Positions 23,997 to 33,277 of a DNA stretch of 54,890 nucleotides are shown piece by piece. Under the pieces are notes generated by a model, which saw only the letters and a program-made list of their open reading frames with translations, did not search any database and was not told where the DNA came from. A program made the position numbers and the translations under genes. Each line of letters starts with the position of its first letter. Positions within the stretch are counted from its first letter, which is position 1. The stretch is from Algivirga pacifica (GTDB lineage Bacteria > Bacteroidota > Bacteroidia > Cytophagales > Flammeovirgaceae), in NCBI RefSeq assembly GCF_039543525.1, contig NZ_BAABJX010000068.1, positions 1-54,890 of the forward strand, read 5' to 3'.

Positions 23997-25610
23997 ATGT
24001 ATACAATTGAAGAACTGGAAATCCGATTGCTTTCAGAACTGAAAACAATTGCGAAGGAACTGGGCGTAAAAAGCTATAGTGGACTATCAAAGAAAGAGCT
24101 TATTTACAAGATTCTAGATCAACAAGCCATTAATCCTGATAGAAAAACGGAATCCAAACAAGAAACTAGTGACAGTACTGTCACTTTATCGAAGCGAGAT
24201 ACTGCGAAGAGCGATTCCAAAGGAAGCCCAAGAGTCAAGCGAGAAAACGTCGCTAAGGCCACAGAAGAACAAAAGCCTAAGGCTACGACGAGTACTCCAA
24301 AAGAACCGCAACCTAAAGCACAACCCCAGCAGCCTAAGAAACCCAGAAAGGAAAGAGAGCAACGTCCAAGACGTGAAGGCATTTCTTCCTCAGACAAACC
24401 TAAAAAGGATAATACTCAGGAGCGCCGAGGAAACAGAGGAAACGCTCAAGAAAATCGAAGAGAGAAAGATAAGGATGCTGGCTCTGTAAGAGATTTTGAT
24501 GGAATCATTACCAACGAAGGGGTATTGGAAATCATGCAAGATGGCTATGGTTTCTTAAGATCTGCAGACTATAACTACCTTGCCAGCCCTGACGATATTT
24601 ACGTGTCTCCTTCTCAAATCAAACTATTTGGTTTAAAAACTGGAGATACAATCAAAGGACAAATTCGTCCACCTAAAGAAGGTGAAAAGTACTTTGCCTT
24701 ATTAAGGGTAGAAAGTGTTAATGGAAAAACGACAGAAGAAATTCGTGATCGTGTTCCATTTGAATACCTTACACCTCTTTTCCCTGAGGAACAACTTCAC
24801 CTCAGCACTCGTCCAAATACATATTCTACAAGAATTCTTGACCTTTTTGCTCCAATTGGTAAAGGACAAAGGGGAATGATTGTAGCCCAGCCTAAAACAG
24901 GTAAAACCTGGTTATTGAAAGAGGTTGCTAACGCAATCGCCAAAAACCACCCTGAATGTTACCTAATCGTACTTCTAATCGATGAAAGACCGGAAGAGGT
25001 AACAGACATGCAGCGTAGTGTCAATGGTGAAGTTATCGCCTCTACCTTTGACGAGCAAGCAGACCGCCATGTAAAAGTTTCTTCCATCGTATTGGAAAAA
25101 GCAAAGAGAATGGTAGAATGTGGACATGATGTTGTCATTCTAATGGACTCTATCACCCGTCTAGCAAGAGCCTATAATACAGTCGTACCTTCTTCAGGTA
25201 AAATCCTTTCTGGTGGTGTAGATGCTAATGCACTTCACAAGCCTAAACGCTTCTTTGGTGCTGCCAGAAATGTAGAAAATGGAGGTTCTCTTACCATTAT
25301 TGCTACTGCCTTGATTGATACCGGCTCCAAGATGGATGAGGTGATCTTTGAAGAGTTCAAGGGTACTGGTAACATGGAATTGCAATTGGATAGAAAACTG
25401 GCTAACAAACGTATTTACCCTGCCATCGACATTACGGCATCAGGTACACGTAAAGAAGATCAGCTTCTTGACAAAGATACGTTATCAAGAATTTGGATCA
25501 TGCGCCGCATGATGGCCGATATGAACTCTAACGAGGCTATGGACTATCTATTAAAGGCCATGAATGGAACCAAAAACAACGAAGAGTTTTTACTATCCAT
25601 GAATGGATAA
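23997..25610 (+). CDS. rho: Transcription termination factor Rho with long basic insert
   Basis: The 537-residue protein is about 120 longer than E. coli Rho. The N-terminal helical Rho_N domain is at about 1-45. Residues about 47-165 are a low-complexity Lys/Arg/Pro/Gln/Glu insert, common in this phylum and thought to aid RNA binding or compaction. The cold-shock-like RNA-binding domain lies at about 168-241 (GILEIMQDGYGFLR-type; here VLEIMQDGYGFLRSADYNYL). The ATPase core has Walker A QPKTGKTW (around 297-304) and Walker B VVILMDSITRLARAYN. The Q- and R-loop regions are intact. The 276 bp upstream hold no gene; a long leader for autoregulation is possible but unproven. A hairpin terminator follows. 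Confidence 0.96.
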   Translation: MYTIEELEIRLLSELKTIAKELGVKSYSGLSKKELIYKILDQQAINPDRKTESKQETSDSTVTLSKRDTAKSDSKGSPRVKRENVAKATEEQKPKATTSTPKEPQPKAQPQQPKKPRKEREQRPRREGISSSDKPKKDNTQERRGNRGNAQENRREKDKDAGSVRDFDGIITNEGVLEIMQDGYGFLRSADYNYLASPDDIYVSPSQIKLFGLKTGDTIKGQIRPPKEGEKYFALLRVESVNGKTTEEIRDRVPFEYLTPLFPEEQLHLSTRPNTYSTRILDLFAPIGKGQRGMIVAQPKTGKTWLLKEVANAIAKNHPECYLIVLLIDERPEEVTDMQRSVNGEVIASTFDEQADRHVKVSSIVLEKAKRMVECGHDVVILMDSITRLARAYNTVVPSSGKILSGGVDANALHKPKRFFGAARNVENGGSLTIIATALIDTGSKMDEVIFEEFKGTGNMELQLDRKLANKRIYPAIDITASGTRKEDQLLDKDTLSRIWIMRRMMADMNSNEAMDYLLKAMNGTKNNEEFLLSMNG

Positions 25611-25665
25611 TATAATAAGTACCAACTAGCAGTCTTTGGGCTGATAGGAGGTATACAGATATAGC

Positions 25666-25706
25666 AAACCACTCTCAATCTGCGGATTGGGAGTGGTTTC
25701 TTTTTT
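25666..25706 (+). terminator. Terminator of rho
   Basis: AAACCACTCTCAATC / GATTGGGAGTGGTTT (one wobble, loop TGCG) is followed by CTTTTTT, 56 bp after the rho stop. Confidence 0.85.
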
Positions 25707-25997
25707 GTTCATGATGTTTAATTGCACTTTGTGCGTTCATGATGTTTAGTTGTTTTTATAAATGAACAAGTTTAAAATAACTAAGAGCTTGTTTGGAATA
25801 CGTCTTCAGATAGAAAATTCCTCTAATCACTGTTCAAATCGACTCAAATTTTCAATAAATAGAACCACTATTCTTCTCAAATTTGAATCAATTTGAACAG
25901 GTTATAGAAATTTTATCTATCTAAATCAGTATTCCAAACAAGCTCTAAACATCATGAACGCAATTGCACAGCAATTGCAATTAAACACCCTGAACAA
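25704..25997. repeat. Second-family palindromic repeat (copy E3), split by the 163-bp element
   Basis: The left part reads TTTGTTCATGATGTTTAATT then GCACTTTGTGC and GTTCATGATGTTTAGTTG. The right part reads AACATCATGAACG, CAATTGCACAGCAATTGCAA and TTAAACACCCTGAACAA, the complement of the left arm. Between them lies the complete 163-bp element at 25784-25946. So one mobile-looking palindrome sits inside another. Together with the rho terminator this fills the 489-bp gap. Confidence 0.7.
25784..25946. repeat. 163-bp palindromic element, copy C (MITE-like)
   Basis: Perfect 17-bp terminal inverted repeats, AGAGCTTGTTTGGAATA and TATTCCAAACAAGCTCT, enclose a central AATAGAACCACTATT at 25858-25872. 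It has the same length as copy A (5564-5726), and the central 15-mer is the reverse complement of A's, at the same offset from the end within one base. No open frame. Confidence 0.85.
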
Positions 25998-26099
25998 GAA
26001 ATAACCTGATCAATACCTACTTATAGGATCACGGAATAGATTTTGTAAATATTCAAAAGGATGATTAAATTATAAGAAGAACTCAAACCACTTAGACTA

Positions 26100-29000
26100 T
26101 TGGTGATCGAAAAAAAACTACCCTTACAGTCGCCTTACCTCAAGTCATTTTTACCCTACAGTGCACACCTCAACGACTATAAAAACTACGTCTGCCTGTA
26201 TCATTTTTTCAATAGTGCGGGAATTATGTCTGCTCTATTGATCACCAGTACCTTCTTGATTTCTCTCAGCTCATCCCTCAAATGGATGTATATGCTTAGT
26301 ACAGGGGCTGCTTTACTTGCGCTCATTGGACTTTATATGCTATTGATAGAGCGATATATCAGTATCAAAAGACAACTGATTCATCATCATGTTTATCTAT
26401 TGGTTATTACCTTACTCTTATTGGTGATTCCCCAGTTTCCTTGGTTCAAATTACTACTCATTCCTTCCTTTGGAGGGTTGTGGATCATTCAAAAATATAC
26501 TTCCTACAACTTATACGAAAGGGGGATTATTTATATAGATGTCAAAGTTTTCTATCAAAAAGTCAAGCTATATACCTTAGGTGGTTTTATCAGTGGGGCG
26601 ATCGCTTTTGTCCTATTATATTGGTTTTTCAATATCACCGCAGTATTGCTATGGATACTGTTCTGTTTTCTAATTGGTACTATTACGCTGATTCTTGTTT
26701 TTTCATTCTCATCCATGAATGCTTCTATACAGTTTCACCGTCATGCCCTAAAAAAGTTTCAACGTCAGTACTCTGTACAAAAGGTAATTAAGGACGTTCT
26801 TAATAATGAATACTTCGCCTACCTATTACTTATTTTTATGACCGGTAGTAGTGTTATGACAATATCCCTCCTACATTTACCTGATCATTTTCTACTTGGC
26901 AAAAATACTGAACCTTATACCTACCTACTGCTATCGATACTCACCCTTATCCTTAGTCTTTATTGGGGTATATGGAAATGGCCTTTAGAGAGAAACATCT
27001 TTCTAAATGCCAGAGTTAAGTCACTCATTAAAATCTTCCCTATCCTTTTTGGTGTATTCTTACTGCTTTACACCTTTACGGCTTTATTACTGAATCACAG
27101 CCTTTACCTCAATGTCATCTTTCTTGGAATTTTAGCCTTTTTATTTGCTACTGATATCAGTCTGGGGGATTACCTCATTATTATTTTATTCAAACCCTTC
27201 AGAGAGAAAGTCAAAAATACCGCCTTTGTCCTTCTTATCTTCTTGGGGGTATCGCTGCCTACCTTGTTCTTTTGTGCTATCGACACCCTCGTGTACCTCC
27301 CTAAATACGTCTGGATCCTAACACTTTTCATTTGTACAGCACTATGGGTCTACTATAGTATCAAGGGAAGTGTAAAATATAAGTCCTTAATGCGGATCGC
27401 CATTTCCGAGCGCCATAATATCAGACGGTATGATCTCACCACGATGGAGGATGAAATATTAGAGCATTTTATTACACTCTCTGAATCTCCTTTACCCTAT
27501 AAAGGGATTTATGCCTACAGTGAGCTCTTACAGATCAATCCCTCCTTAGTTCAGCAAATTGTCCAAGAGGTATTGAGCAAAAAAGATCACAATATGCAAA
27601 TTCCTATCATTCGTTGGATACAGCAAGAGCGTATTCTGGAATTAAAAGACAGCTTATTGCCAATTCTAGATCAACCTACCGATCAGGATGTACGCATAGA
27701 TGTATTACAAGCAGCGATTGATAGTCTATTACAGTTATCCAATAAACATACGTACAAAGAACATATTCCTCAACTACAAAAGTGGCTGGAGTCTTCTTAT
27801 TCTTTACCTATTCTACAGATACTGGTAAGATATGACATACTTCCCCTTCAAGAGCAAGTCAATGAGAAGATTGATAACTTATTGGAAAGTGACTCCCTGC
27901 AGGATATTATCATTGCGATTAAACTTATTGCCCAATCTCCTAAACAGCAATATACCACTACACTCGACCATCTAATTCAACATCCTAATAGAGCTGTTCG
28001 CAAACAAGCAATCAAAGCTACCGGACAATTGCAATCTCCACACCATATCCCGGTACTCATGCAATTACTTCAAGGTGATGAGATGACTAAAGAAGCCATA
28101 GATTCACTCAGTGCTTACGGAAGCGCTGCACTAGAGGCTATTGATCATGCACTCACATTCTATCACAAAAGCAATCCTAATATGCCTTTGTACTTATGTA
28201 GGGTATTGGGAAATATAGGAGGAAGTAAAGCTCAAGAAATCCTATGGAGAATCGTCACCTTTCCTTGGAAAGAGGTGCAAAACACAGCACTGATTGCCTT
28301 GAGGAAAAGTATTCAAGTATTGGATAACGAACAGACCTTCTATCTCATCACAGACCACATTGAGCGAAAGGTCAAACAGATTTCCTGGATATACACAGCG
28401 CTCAAAATTATTGATGGGCAAAAATCTTATCACTATCTCTTTCAAGCATTAGAGGATGAGGCAAGAGTCTTACAGCATCAGATTGGTGTACTTTATAATA
28501 TTTTGAAGCAGCATATTTCAGAAATCCCCTCTTTCAGTAGCCTTGGAAGCAAGGTTGATGAACTAAGGAGGGAGCAAGATTTGCTTTCTGATGATAATGA
28601 CCAACTACTTCAACATCTTCTGCCCAAAGACCTATCTCAAAAACTCATGATTATTGAGGGTTTTTATAGTCTGGAAGAGAAACAAAAAAAGCTAGATTTT
28701 TACTATAACAACAACTTGATTGATGAATTAAGTATTACTTCTACTATTCTCAAGCCTAGTAATGTGAAAAACAGGGGGTTTAGTCGGTGGACTATCGCCA
28801 TGACTCTACATGTCACCTTTGATATCGCCACCCCTAAAATCATGGATTACTTCTCTTATTACCTCAACAGTAATGATTGGCTACTAATAGAACCTGCATT
28901 GGATCGCTTAAAAAGATATAGTCATTTTCGTGGATTTGATATTGCGTCCTTACTTAAAGAATTTGTTTCACCAACACGGTACAACTTACTTATGAATATC

Positions 29001-29447
29001 CTCAATGAAAGTGTCAAGCCTCTCACACAAATTGAAAAAGTACTGCTCTTAAAATCAACTCGGTTGTTCAGCCAATTATCAGAAAGTTATTTAACCGAAA
29101 TCGCAGAACTATTAACCGAGGTCAAGCTAACCCAAGGAGAGAAGCTCTTTGAAAAAGGAGCATTCCTCACTGGCATTTACATCATATATGAAGGGGAAGT
29201 ACTTATTTCTAAAAGTGCCATCTTGAAAGACACTCTTATTGATCGGGATTTCTTTGGGACACTTTCCGTTTTGGATAACCAACCTGTTGACTATTCAGCA
29301 TACATCATCAAAGATGCTATTCTACTTAAGATCAATAGGGAAGACTTTCTGGGGCTATTGGAGCAACGTCCCGAGATTATGAAGTATATCATACAGCTCG
29401 TATGTAGTAAACTCCGTCAAAAGGATCAACTTTCATCCTTATACTAA
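26100..29447 (+). CDS. Npt/MFS-type membrane protein fused to HEAT repeats and a cyclic-nucleotide-binding domain
   Basis: The 1115-residue protein has about 12 membrane helices in residues 33-430 with the general pattern of ATP/ADP-translocase-like (Npt) carriers. A cytoplasmic array of HEAT-like helices follows (about 460-815, for example NRAVRKQAIKATGQLQSPHH and a repeat near RVLGNIGGSKAQEILWRI). A C-terminal cNMP-binding fold lies at about 997-1113 (LTQGEKLFEKGAFLTGIYII, then YEGEVLIS, FGTLSVLDNQPVDYSA). The usual phosphate-binding Arg segment of high-affinity cNMP sites is not obvious. Proteins with this order occur in Cytophagales. Transport of nucleotides is by fold resemblance only. 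The start is TTG at 26100 (GTG follows directly); no ATG is nearby. It is a single gene flanked by repeat elements. Confidence 0.72.
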   Translation: MVIEKKLPLQSPYLKSFLPYSAHLNDYKNYVCLYHFFNSAGIMSALLITSTFLISLSSSLKWMYMLSTGAALLALIGLYMLLIERYISIKRQLIHHHVYLLVITLLLLVIPQFPWFKLLLIPSFGGLWIIQKYTSYNLYERGIIYIDVKVFYQKVKLYTLGGFISGAIAFVLLYWFFNITAVLLWILFCFLIGTITLILVFSFSSMNASIQFHRHALKKFQRQYSVQKVIKDVLNNEYFAYLLLIFMTGSSVMTISLLHLPDHFLLGKNTEPYTYLLLSILTLILSLYWGIWKWPLERNIFLNARVKSLIKIFPILFGVFLLLYTFTALLLNHSLYLNVIFLGILAFLFATDISLGDYLIIILFKPFREKVKNTAFVLLIFLGVSLPTLFFCAIDTLVYLPKYVWILTLFICTALWVYYSIKGSVKYKSLMRIAISERHNIRRYDLTTMEDEILEHFITLSESPLPYKGIYAYSELLQINPSLVQQIVQEVLSKKDHNMQIPIIRWIQQERILELKDSLLPILDQPTDQDVRIDVLQAAIDSLLQLSNKHTYKEHIPQLQKWLESSYSLPILQILVRYDILPLQEQVNEKIDNLLESDSLQDIIIAIKLIAQSPKQQYTTTLDHLIQHPNRAVRKQAIKATGQLQSPHHIPVLMQLLQGDEMTKEAIDSLSAYGSAALEAIDHALTFYHKSNPNMPLYLCRVLGNIGGSKAQEILWRIVTFPWKEVQNTALIALRKSIQVLDNEQTFYLITDHIERKVKQISWIYTALKIIDGQKSYHYLFQALEDEARVLQHQIGVLYNILKQHISEIPSFSSLGSKVDELRREQDLLSDDNDQLLQHLLPKDLSQKLMIIEGFYSLEEKQKKLDFYYNNNLIDELSITSTILKPSNVKNRGFSRWTIAMTLHVTFDIATPKIMDYFSYYLNSNDWLLIEPALDRLKRYSHFRGFDIASLLKEFVSPTRYNLLMNILNESVKPLTQIEKVLLLKSTRLFSQLSESYLTEIAELLTEVKLTQGEKLFEKGAFLTGIYIIYEGEVLISKSAILKDTLIDRDFFGTLSVLDNQPVDYSAYIIKDAILLKINREDFLGLLEQRPEIMKYIIQLVCSKLRQKDQLSSLY

Positions 29448-29452
29448 GAGCT

Positions 29453-29656
29453 TTTGTTCATATTGTTTAGTTGAGCTTCGCTTCGCTCGTTCAAAATGTT
29501 TAGTTGAAATACTATTCCTCTCACCTCTTGGCGAGAGCCTATATTATACCATCAGTCCGGGAAATTAACTTTTATGAATACTTCCTGTATAAAACAACTA
29601 ACATACGCCGTGTAGCGGTATGAACGAGCGAAGCTCAGCTCAACAATATGAACAAA
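29453..29656. repeat. Second-family palindromic repeat (copy E2)
   Basis: The left arm reads TTTGTTCATATTGTTTAGTT then GAGCTTCGCTTCGCTCG and a second TGTTTAGTTG. The right arm reads CAACTAACATACGCCGTGTA, then GCGGTATGAACGAGCGAAGC and CAACAATATGAACAAA. The arms are near-complementary around about 80 unrelated bases. It fills the gap between convergent transporter-like and otsAB genes. Confidence 0.8.
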
Positions 29657-29672
29657 TAAGTTCCTTAAGATA

Positions 29673-31853
29673 CTACAGCTCGCATAAGTACCCCAGCAAG
29701 GCTCTAACGTCCTTGTGCGACTTCACATGATATGATGCTGCCGTCGTTCCCATTCCCACTTTTATGGTATGTGCCCTCTTAGGCATTACTTTGAACATAT
29801 CTTCGTCGGTCACATCATCACCAATAGTCAAGATAAAGTCTTGCTCATCACTCAGCCATTTGCTTGCAGCCCTTCCTTTGTTCACCTCTTGATGCTTGAC
29901 CTCGATCACCTTGTTGCCTTGCATGATCTGTAGATTCATATCACTGGTCATGTAACGAAGATTATCCACTAGCTCTCTTGACCTCATGATACCGAACTCG
30001 GGATCTGCCTTTCGGTAGTGCCAAGCGATGGAATAATCCTTATATTCCGAAAGTGCTCCTGGCGTACGATCTACGTATCGCTCAATAATTCCTCCTATTT
30101 TCTCTTTCCACTCTTCTCCTAAAGGCTCTATCGTACTAAATGCTTCTCCATATTTACGGGTCCATACCCCATGTTCTGCCACAATATCTACCTTTAAGCC
30201 CTTCAACCACTCATTTAAGGTATATTTATCCCTGCCACTAATAACAACTATCGTGTTCTTGGGGTCATTGGTTAATTTTGTCAACAAGTTAATCAACTCC
30301 TGATCAGGGAAGACACTTTTAGGATCATTATCAAACCCTTTAAGGGTTCCATCGTAATCCAAAAACATAATTCTGTTTTCAGCCCGATCATAACGCTTCT
30401 TTAATTCTTTCTTGAAGGAAACAGAGATGTTTCTTGCATCCAGTTCCTTTTGTCGATTTTTGATAACTGTCAATCCCTCCATAAAGCGATCTACCCATTT
30501 GTGAACATTATAGCGCTTGAGCTTTTGCTGCATATCCAGCAATCGAGTAGATTGTTCTTCCAACGGCATTTCTAAAGCGGACTTTATTGCCTCGACAATT
30601 TGACCTTCATCGTTAGGGTTTATCAAAATGGCCTCGGAAAGCTCCTTGGCAGCACCCGCCATTTCACTAAGAATCAATACCCCTTTACGATCTACCTTAC
30701 TTGCTACATATTCTTTGCATACCAAGTTCATTCCATCTCTATTCGGAGTGATCAAGGCGACATCAGAACGGGTATACAATGCTGATAAAACGGGGAACGA
30801 TAAGGAACGATAGAAATAATGGATAGGCATCCAATTTAATCGGCTGTGCTTGCCATTAATATTTCCCACCAATGTATCGATCTCCTCTTTAAGTTGCTGA
30901 TACTGCCCTACTTTATCTCTTGAGGGCACAACCAACAAAATCATAGATACTTTCCCCTTATAATCAGGGTAAGCATCCAGAAAACGATCCAATGCCAAAA
31001 GACGACGTTTAATTCCTTTCGTATAATCCAATCGGTCAATGGAAAGGATGAGTTTCTGATCCTGCCAAAGGCTCTTATAGCGTTGTAATACTGTATGCGT
31101 TTTTCTAGACCTTGCCGATTGCTCAAACTTTTCATAATCGATTCCCATTGGAAAAGCATCGACAGCTATCAAGCGATTACCTACAGAAATATTCCCCATA
31201 CTATGTCCATATCCCAGGATTCTACTGACAGAACTCATAAAATGTCGCATATCATCATAGGTATGGAAGCCTAGCAAATCAGCCCCTATCATCCCTTGTA
31301 GAATCTGTACACGGTGAGGAAGTAAACGGAAAATCTCATAAGAAGGAAAAGGGATATGTTGGAAAAATCCAATCGTAGCATTGGGTAAACGCTCCCTCAA
31401 CATCCCGGGTAATAATAGTAGTTGATAGTCATGTACCCAGATCACATCATCATCTGAGGCATTTTGAAGAATCGCATCACAAAAGCGTTGATTCACCATC
31501 ACATACATTTGCCACTCTTCATCATCAAACTTGGCAAACTCCGTAAAATAATGGAACAACGGCCATAAGGTTCCATTACTATACCCTTCGTAATACTTCT
31601 TTATTTCTTGCTTGGACAAGAACACAGGAAACATATTGTCTTTATGTAGTGCCTTGGTAATCGTCTTTTCCTGCTTTTTATCGACGTCAATCATCCCAGG
31701 CCAACCGATCCAAAGGTTTCCTTCCTCTTTGTAAATAGAACTAAGTCCTGTAGCTAAACCTCCTGCACTAGGGGAGAACTCTATATCTCCTTCTTGGGAT
31801 TCCTTGACTGTGACAGGTAAGCGGTTGGATACAATAATTTTTTTTCCAGCCAT
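29673..31853 (-). CDS. otsAB: Bifunctional trehalose-6-phosphate synthase / phosphatase
   Basis: The 726-residue fusion has an N-terminal GT20 (OtsA) domain (about 1-465): KKIIVSNRLPVTVK, SAGGLATGLSS, WIGWPGM, DDVIWVHDYQLLLLPGMLR, and the donor-site run DRLDYTKGIKRRLLALDRFL. A C-terminal HAD phosphatase (OtsB, about 490-726) has the nucleophile motif MFLDYDGTLKGFD, IVVISGRDKYTL and LTIGDDVTDEDMF. It makes trehalose 6-phosphate from UDP/GDP-glucose and glucose 6-phosphate and then dephosphorylates it, giving the osmoprotectant trehalose. A glucokinase that could supply glucose 6-phosphate is divergent just upstream. Both active sites look intact. Confidence 0.95.
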   Translation of the reverse strand: MAGKKIIVSNRLPVTVKESQEGDIEFSPSAGGLATGLSSIYKEEGNLWIGWPGMIDVDKKQEKTITKALHKDNMFPVFLSKQEIKKYYEGYSNGTLWPLFHYFTEFAKFDDEEWQMYVMVNQRFCDAILQNASDDDVIWVHDYQLLLLPGMLRERLPNATIGFFQHIPFPSYEIFRLLPHRVQILQGMIGADLLGFHTYDDMRHFMSSVSRILGYGHSMGNISVGNRLIAVDAFPMGIDYEKFEQSARSRKTHTVLQRYKSLWQDQKLILSIDRLDYTKGIKRRLLALDRFLDAYPDYKGKVSMILLVVPSRDKVGQYQQLKEEIDTLVGNINGKHSRLNWMPIHYFYRSLSFPVLSALYTRSDVALITPNRDGMNLVCKEYVASKVDRKGVLILSEMAGAAKELSEAILINPNDEGQIVEAIKSALEMPLEEQSTRLLDMQQKLKRYNVHKWVDRFMEGLTVIKNRQKELDARNISVSFKKELKKRYDRAENRIMFLDYDGTLKGFDNDPKSVFPDQELINLLTKLTNDPKNTIVVISGRDKYTLNEWLKGLKVDIVAEHGVWTRKYGEAFSTIEPLGEEWKEKIGGIIERYVDRTPGALSEYKDYSIAWHYRKADPEFGIMRSRELVDNLRYMTSDMNLQIMQGNKVIEVKHQEVNKGRAASKWLSDEQDFILTIGDDVTDEDMFKVMPKRAHTIKVGMGTTAASYHVKSHKDVRALLGYLCEL

Positions 31854-32133
31854 GTTTGTTAAGTAATTGGTTTATATGTTAAAGAATTGATTTTGGATTC
31901 ATCTCTATGGATATAGTACTACACACGATTCCTCTTTATACTATGAAAATATGAGAACATTATTCTCAAAGGATTAATAAAAGTCATTTTTTATCAATGA
32001 GATATACTTAATATTGCCGAGGTTAAATAATATATGGATTTTATCATATATTACGATGTATAAATTACAGGTTTCCTAGATCATATTATAATAATTGAAC
32101 AATTAAGCAAATCACGATAAAACTATTACCACC

Positions 32134-33102
32134 ATGAAAGAAGTTACGATTGGGATCGATATAGGAGGAACTAACACAAAAATTGGAATCGTTGACCGAG
32201 AAGGATCATGCTTAGTTTATAAAAGTATAGAAACTGCGGCAGACCAACCTGTAGAGGTTTTTCTTTCCTTACTTTTTAAAGCCATTGAAGACCTAAAAGA
32301 AACCCTAACCGAACCTCATGACATCAAAGCAGTAGGGATCGGAGCTCCCAATGGAAACTACTATGCCGGTACAATTGAAAAAGCCGCTAACCTAAAAGGA
32401 TGGGGAGATTATGTCCCATTGGCCAATATTATTAGTGAGCGTCTAGGTATTCCTGTATCACTAACGAATGATGCGAATGCCGCAGCCTTAGGAGAAATGA
32501 AGTACGGTGTCGCTAAAGGGATGAAAAACTTTATCGTGATTACCCTGGGTACTGGTTTAGGAAGTGGCATTATCGTTAATGGAGATCTATTGTATGGACA
32601 CGATGGTTTTGCTGGAGAATTTGGACATATCAATGTGGTCCCTAATGGTCGTCAATGTGGTTGTGGTAGCAAAGGATGCTTAGAAACGTATGTTTCTGCT
32701 ACAGGACTTGTGCGTAATATGATTGAGCTTATCGCTGAGAACAACGGCGGAAGCCACTTAGACCAATATAATTTCCACACGATTTCTTCTAAAATGATTT
32801 TTGATGCTGCGGAAGACGGTGATCCTATCGCTGCACAAGCATTCGAAATGACGGGAGAAATTCTTGGAAAAGCATTAGCCGATGCGATCGCTATCTTTAG
32901 TCCAGAAGCTATTATTTTGTTTGGAGGTATGGCTTCTTCAGGTGATCGTATTATGGAGCCTACAAGAAGAGCGATGGAGGAACATACCATTCGTGTCTTC
33001 AAAGGCAAGACAAAATTACTGATTTCAGACCTAAAAGGGGATAATACAGCAATTTTAGGTGCTAGTGCACTAGCTTGGCAAGAATTGGATAAAACCAAGT
33101 AA
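32134..33102 (+). CDS. ROK family glucokinase
   Basis: The 322-residue sugar kinase has the ATP phosphate-1 motif GIDIGGTNTKIGIVD (7-21) and the sugar-binding motif LTNDANAAALGE with the catalytic Asp. A TLGTGLGSGIIVNG phosphate-2 loop follows. The ROK zinc-binding Cys cluster QCGCGSKGCLETYVS lies near 173-187, with an upstream His in GEFGHINVV. It phosphorylates glucose (possibly other hexoses) at C6. It has no HTH domain, so it is an enzyme and not a ROK repressor. Divergent from otsAB across 280 bp of AT-rich DNA, and followed by its own terminator. Confidence 0.92.
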   Translation: MKEVTIGIDIGGTNTKIGIVDREGSCLVYKSIETAADQPVEVFLSLLFKAIEDLKETLTEPHDIKAVGIGAPNGNYYAGTIEKAANLKGWGDYVPLANIISERLGIPVSLTNDANAAALGEMKYGVAKGMKNFIVITLGTGLGSGIIVNGDLLYGHDGFAGEFGHINVVPNGRQCGCGSKGCLETYVSATGLVRNMIELIAENNGGSHLDQYNFHTISSKMIFDAAEDGDPIAAQAFEMTGEILGKALADAIAIFSPEAIILFGGMASSGDRIMEPTRRAMEEHTIRVFKGKTKLLISDLKGDNTAILGASALAWQELDKTK

Positions 33103-33137
33103 TCCACAATTAAATACCAACATCATCCACTTTTACA

Positions 33138-33176
33138 AAAGCAAGTTCTACGGAGCTTGCTTTTTTTGTTATTATA
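33138..33176 (+). terminator. Terminator of the ROK kinase gene
   Basis: AAGCAAGTTC / GAGCTTGCTT (one wobble, loop TACG) is followed by TTTTTGTTATT. Confidence 0.75.
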
Positions 33177-33245
33177 CCCTCCTTAGGAGTGTCAAGAACA
33201 AATGCTTAGCCAATGATTATCAGGGTTTTCTCCAACTCTTTTCCC

Positions 33246-33253
33246 TATATTTG
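33246..33253 (+). promoter_or_regulatory. Putative -7 element (TATATTTG) of ptb-buk
   Basis: An exact TAnnTTTG match lies 25 bp before the ATG at 33278. It overlaps the alternative TTG start at 33251, which therefore should not be translated. This motif decides the start. Confidence 0.5.
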
Positions 33254-33277
33254 CAAAAATCAACTACTACCATCAAC

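Noticed and set aside
24169..24489. Second frame over the Rho insert
   Set aside because: It is a product of the biased Lys/Arg codons in the insert; the Rho frame is clearly the real one.
29453..29656. GTTAGTTG/CAACTAAC blocks of the second repeat family as integron attC sites
   Set aside because: The blocks lack the R and L box spacing of attC, there are no gene cassettes between them, and no integrase is present.
33251..33277. TTG start of the ptb gene
   Set aside because: It overlaps the predicted -7 promoter element, and the ATG at 33278 fits the family start.
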